Source: Sphingomonas adhaesiva (GTDB lineage Bacteria > Pseudomonadota > Alphaproteobacteria > Sphingomonadales > Sphingomonadaceae). From it: 64,000 nucleotides of DNA. This document shows positions 59,577-64,000 of the stretch, piece by piece. The stretch's first letter is position 1; every line of letters starts with the position of its first letter. The DNA lies in assembly GCF_036946125.1 (NCBI RefSeq), contig NZ_JAQIJT010000002.1, forward strand, positions 155,001 through 219,000, written 5' to 3'. The position numbers were made by a program, and so were the translations under genes. The notes beneath the pieces are model-generated. The model was not told the DNA's origin. It did no database searches and saw only the letters and a program-made list of their open reading frames with translations.

Positions 59577-60983
59577 TCAGGGGCGGGAGACCGGCCCGAT
59601 CTCCTCCGGCGCGTCGGCGACGATCGCCAGCATCGTGGTCCATGCCGCGACGTTCTGGCGCAGCGCTTCCGGCTCGACGCGGTCGAGCGTGTCGTCGGGG
59701 GTGTGATGGATGTCGAAATAGTGCAGCCCCGACTGGTTGAGGTCGATGCCGGCCACCCCGGTGCGGATCGTCGGTCCGATGTCGGCGCCGTCACCGCCGC
59801 CGCCCGCGCCCCGCACGATCCCCAGCGGCGCCAGCGCGCTGGCGAGGCGGTCCGCGACGGCGGAGGCGGTGGCGGGCAGCGTCGCCTGGAAGCGCCAGAC
59901 GCGGTCCGCGCCGAAATCGCTCTCGGCCGCGGCGGCATGGCGCTCGCCACCGTGACGCCTCTGATAGTCGCGGCCGCCATAGCCGCCGACCTCCTCCGCA
60001 CCGAACCAGACGACGCGGATCGTGCGCCGCGGGCGCCGGCCGCTGTCGAGGATGCGCTTGGCGGCGGCAGCGGTGATTGCGACCCCGCTGGCGTCGTCGA
60101 TCGCCCCGGTGGCGAGGTCCCAGCTGTCGAGATGCCCGCCGATCAGCACCACGCCCGCGCTGGGATCGGTGCCGGGCACCTCGGCGACGACATTGCCCGA
60201 TTCACGCGTGCCGATCTGCCTGGGCGTCAGCAGCAGCCGCATCCGCAGCGGTGCCCCGCGCGCCGCCAGCCGCTCGATCAGCTCGGCATCGGGCACCGAC
60301 AGCGCGGCCGCGGGGATCGGGGTCACGCCCTCGGGAAAATTGGTGGTGCCCGTGTGCGGCAGGCGGTGACGATCGGTCCCGATCGAGCGGATCACGATCG
60401 CCGCCGCGCCCTTGCGCGCGGCCAGCGCCGGACCGACGAAGCGCGCCGCGCCCGAGACGCCGTAGCTGGAGCCGTCCTGCGTCGGTGCCATCGCATTGCC
60501 GACATAGGCGATCTTGCCGGTCAGGCTGCCGTCCGCGGCACGCGCGAGGTCGCCGTAGGTCGGGAAGACGACGATCTCGGCGGTCATGCCCTTCGCCGGG
60601 GTGGCGCCGGAATTGCCCAGCGCGGTTAGGTGCAGCTTCTGCGGCACGGGGGCGACGATCTCGCCCTCCTCGTCGCCGCGCACCCATACCGGCATCGGAT
60701 AGGTTTCGATCGCCACGTTGGAAAAGCCGAGCGCCGTCAGCTTCGCCTTGGCCCAGGTGCGGGCGCGCGCCTCCGCCTCGGTGCCGGCCATGCGCTGTCC
60801 CACCTCGGTCGTCAGCCCCTCGACGATGGCATAGGCGACATCGTCCTTCAGCGCGGCATCGCGCAGCGCGGCCACCTGCGGATCCACCGCCGCGGGGGCG
60901 GGCGGGGCGGTGCGCTGCGCCCATGCGGGAACGGCGATGACGGCGGCGGAGGCGGCGAGCGCCGGCAGAAGGCGATGGATCAT
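59577..60983 (-). CDS. M28-family (M20/M28 clan) metallopeptidase
   Basis: 468 aa from ATG 60983 with signal peptide (MIHRLLPALAASAAVIAVPAWAQ). M28 metal-binding motifs: GHLDSWDLATGAIDDASG (His and Asp), WFGAEEVGGYG (Glu), and a C-terminal HHTPDDTLD (His/Asp). Similar to plasma glutamate carboxypeptidase-type secreted aminopeptidases. Periplasmic or outer-membrane-associated amino-acid scavenging is likely. Divergent from EttA. Confidence 0.9.
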   Translation of the reverse strand: MIHRLLPALAASAAVIAVPAWAQRTAPPAPAAVDPQVAALRDAALKDDVAYAIVEGLTTEVGQRMAGTEAEARARTWAKAKLTALGFSNVAIETYPMPVWVRGDEEGEIVAPVPQKLHLTALGNSGATPAKGMTAEIVVFPTYGDLARAADGSLTGKIAYVGNAMAPTQDGSSYGVSGAARFVGPALAARKGAAAIVIRSIGTDRHRLPHTGTTNFPEGVTPIPAAALSVPDAELIERLAARGAPLRMRLLLTPRQIGTRESGNVVAEVPGTDPSAGVVLIGGHLDSWDLATGAIDDASGVAITAAAAKRILDSGRRPRRTIRVVWFGAEEVGGYGGRDYQRRHGGERHAAAAESDFGADRVWRFQATLPATASAVADRLASALAPLGIVRGAGGGGDGADIGPTIRTGVAGIDLNQSGLHYFDIHHTPDDTLDRVEPEALRQNVAAWTTMLAIVADAPEEIGPVSRP

Positions 60984-61087
60984 GTCCCTTCGCGTATCGG
61001 CTGGCGCGGCGTTTGCCAACGCCGCGCGCGCGCCCTACATGCGGCGGAACTTTTCGCAGCATCGCAGTACGGAGCACGCAGCCCCCC

Positions 61088-62766
<1,679 letters not shown>

Positions 62767-62767
<1 letters not shown>

Positions 62768-63201
62768 TGCCGCCCGCCTCCGGCCATGGCGACGGCACGC
62801 TGTCGCGCTGGCTGGAGGCGAACGGTTACGACGAGCAACCGCGCGGGCCCGACGCGATCGCCGATGTGGCGCGGGTGCGGCGACTGTTGCTGGACGCCGC
62901 GCGCGCGGGACATGCGGTCAGCTATTCCGGCCTGCTGCGCGATCTGGGGCATCGCTTCACCCGTCCGAAGATGCGCGCGCTGTGCCGCACGCTGGACGCG
63001 ATCGACCGGCAGGCCGCGCCGGACGGCGAGCCGCCGCTCGCCGTCCTGGTCGTGCGCGAGGGCGACCGCCTTCCCGGGCAGGGCTGGTGGCTGGGGGCGG
63101 CGCAGGCACACGGCTATCGCGGTGCGTGGGAAGGGGCGGAGGCGGTGGCCTTCGTCCGGGCGCAGCAGCAGCGCGCGTTCGACTTCTGGGCGACGCGCTG
63201 A
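62767..63201 (+). CDS. Conserved hypothetical protein, 144 aa
   Basis: ATG 62767 shares its A with the ettA stop, so the pair is cotranslated. GHAVSYSGLLRDLGHRFTRPKMRALCRTLDAIDRQAA and LAVLVVREGDRLPGQGWWLGAA are conserved-looking and occur behind ettA in related bacteria, from memory. The GQGWW phrase resembles DNA-repair alkyltransferase-like proteins, but the catalytic PCHR is absent. Function unknown. Confidence 0.75.
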
Positions 63202-63454
63202 CGCTGGCGCGGATACAGCCGTCAACGCTCGCAAAAGGACGTTGGTCGACAGGCGTTGACGACCCTTCGCCCACCGCCGACCGCCGGTAAAGGCGGGACC
63301 TTTGCGAACGTCCCCACCGTGCTCCTGCGCAGGCAGGAGCCCAGGGTGGCCGTTCCCATCAGGCGTCGTTCTGCCGGGCGCTGGGCCCCTGCCTGCGCAG
63401 GAGCACGGCCGGTATGCGGTGCCGCTCGAGGCGGACGCCCACGATCATCACGCT
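63202..63454. repeat. Intergenic region with 26-bp inverted repeat
   Basis: Arms at 63319-63344 and 63381-63406, beginning GTGCTCCTGCGCAGGCAGG, match with one mismatch over 26 bp around a 36-base centre. Such CTCCTGCGCAGG arms resemble dispersed intergenic repeats of sphingomonads. No gene is supported in the interval; it separates convergent genes and could terminate both. Confidence 0.65.
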
Positions 63455-64000
63455 CTAGCGCCGCTCCGCCGCGCTCGCCTCGCGCACGCCGCGAAACTCG
63501 CTGCCCTCGCTCCACGCCGGCCATTCTCCCACCTTCGCCAGCCGCGTGCCGATCGTGTGGAACAGGTCGACGTCCGCCGCCGCACCGCGCAGGTCCCAGC
63601 GCGCGTCCCAGGTGTCGCAGGTCTTGTGATAGCAGGCCATGTAGTCGTCGAGCCACTTCTGTCCCGCCGCGCGTCCGCCCGTCGTCAGGTCGCTTGCCCC
63701 GCCCAGCGCCATGATGAGGAGGGACGGCACGCCGCGCCGCACGACCGAGAAATGGTCGGCACGGTAGAACAGCCCGCGCTCGCTGAACGTCTCGGGCGTG
63801 ATCGTCCGCCCCTGCGCGCGCGCCGCGTCGCCCAGCAGCGCGTCGAGCGAGGATTGTCCCGCGCCGACGAGCACCACGTCCTTCGCCGGCCCGGCGGTCT
63901 GGAGGATGTCGAGCGTCAGGTTCGCGACCGTCTTCACCAGCGGCAGGACGGGGTGGGTGGCGTAATATTCCGATCCCAGCAGCCCGCGCTCCTCGCCGGT
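63455..64000 (-). CDS. M28-family metallopeptidase, C-terminal part (runs off right edge)
   Basis: Partial; the reading frame continues past 64000. At the edge it reads TGEERGLLGSEYYATHP, the E-E-x-G-L-x-G-S motif of M28 peptidases (metal/catalytic Glu), and later YRADHFSVVRRGVPSLLIM, the conserved third metal His region with GVP. About 180 residues of C-terminal sequence are inside the window. Not closely similar to the M28 peptidase at 59577. Confidence 0.85.
   Translation of the reverse strand, partial: TGEERGLLGSEYYATHPVLPLVKTVANLTLDILQTAGPAKDVVLVGAGQSSLDALLGDAARAQGRTITPETFSERGLFYRADHFSVVRRGVPSLLIMALGGASDLTTGGRAAGQKWLDDYMACYHKTCDTWDARWDLRGAAADVDLFHTIGTRLAKVGEWPAWSEGSEFRGVREASAAERR

Overview
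The window is GC-rich alphaproteobacterial DNA, most likely from a sphingomonad (Sphingomonas or a close relative). This rests on the gene repertoire (Lys/Arg-poor lipoproteins, MobA/MobL-type relaxases, EttA, M28 peptidases, an IS3-family element) and the inverted-repeat style; it is inference, since no rRNA gene is present.

The layout is best explained by two integrative mobile elements in tandem at one tRNA-Pro(UGG) gene. The tRNA lies at 58645-58721 on the minus strand. Its last 20 bases recur exactly at 20291-20310. Just inside each copy, at nearly the same distance and in the same orientation, is a tyrosine recombinase gene: an intact 675-aa integrase (56519-58546) and a frameshifted remnant (19710-20182) cut short by an IS3-family insertion (18416-19706). 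Element A therefore spans about 20.3-58.66 kb; element B runs from 20.3 kb leftwards out of the window. Chromosome-like genes resume to the right of the tRNA (two small repeat-bearing lipoproteins, M28 peptidase, EttA, conserved 144-aa protein, second M28 peptidase running off the edge).

Element B (1-20310): a seven-gene minus-strand operon (8395 to 51) encodes a large P-loop NTPase whose start codon sits behind a run of twelve G, a membrane protein, a GH75-like protein, a secreted NlpC/P60 protein, a papain-like cysteine protease, an unknown protein and a lipoprotein. I do not recognise this set as a described system; it is a candidate antagonism or defence module. Next comes the transfer/maintenance block: ParB-like protein and four coupled unknown genes on the minus strand, divergent from a relaxase-like gene, two paralogous unknown genes and a second small HUH-motif protein on the plus strand.

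Element A (20311-58664): a first part (20590-36171) carries metabolic and regulatory cargo (aldo/keto reductase, AraC, MarR-GNAT, GNAT, two glutathione S-transferases, MFS exporter with LysR, WYL regulator, SulP transporter, metallophosphoesterase, YcaQ-like glycosylase, DJ-1/PfpI, PhzF, MocR). A mobilization block follows (36424-41824: relaxase, paralogous small proteins, small HUH protein, HTH-fused Dam-type methyltransferase), then a secreted S8 peptidase and small envelope genes (42294-46202). The right part is a defence-like island: a translationally coupled five-gene GTPase conflict system (46654-53542: metallophosphoesterase with C-terminal EAD-like domain, GASH-like helical protein, two GTPases, GAP1-like protein), a DUF4062 protein and a restriction-endonuclease-like/Fic fusion, ending in the integrase. 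Neither element shows a type IV secretion apparatus in this window, so both look mobilizable rather than self-transmissible, as far as can be seen.
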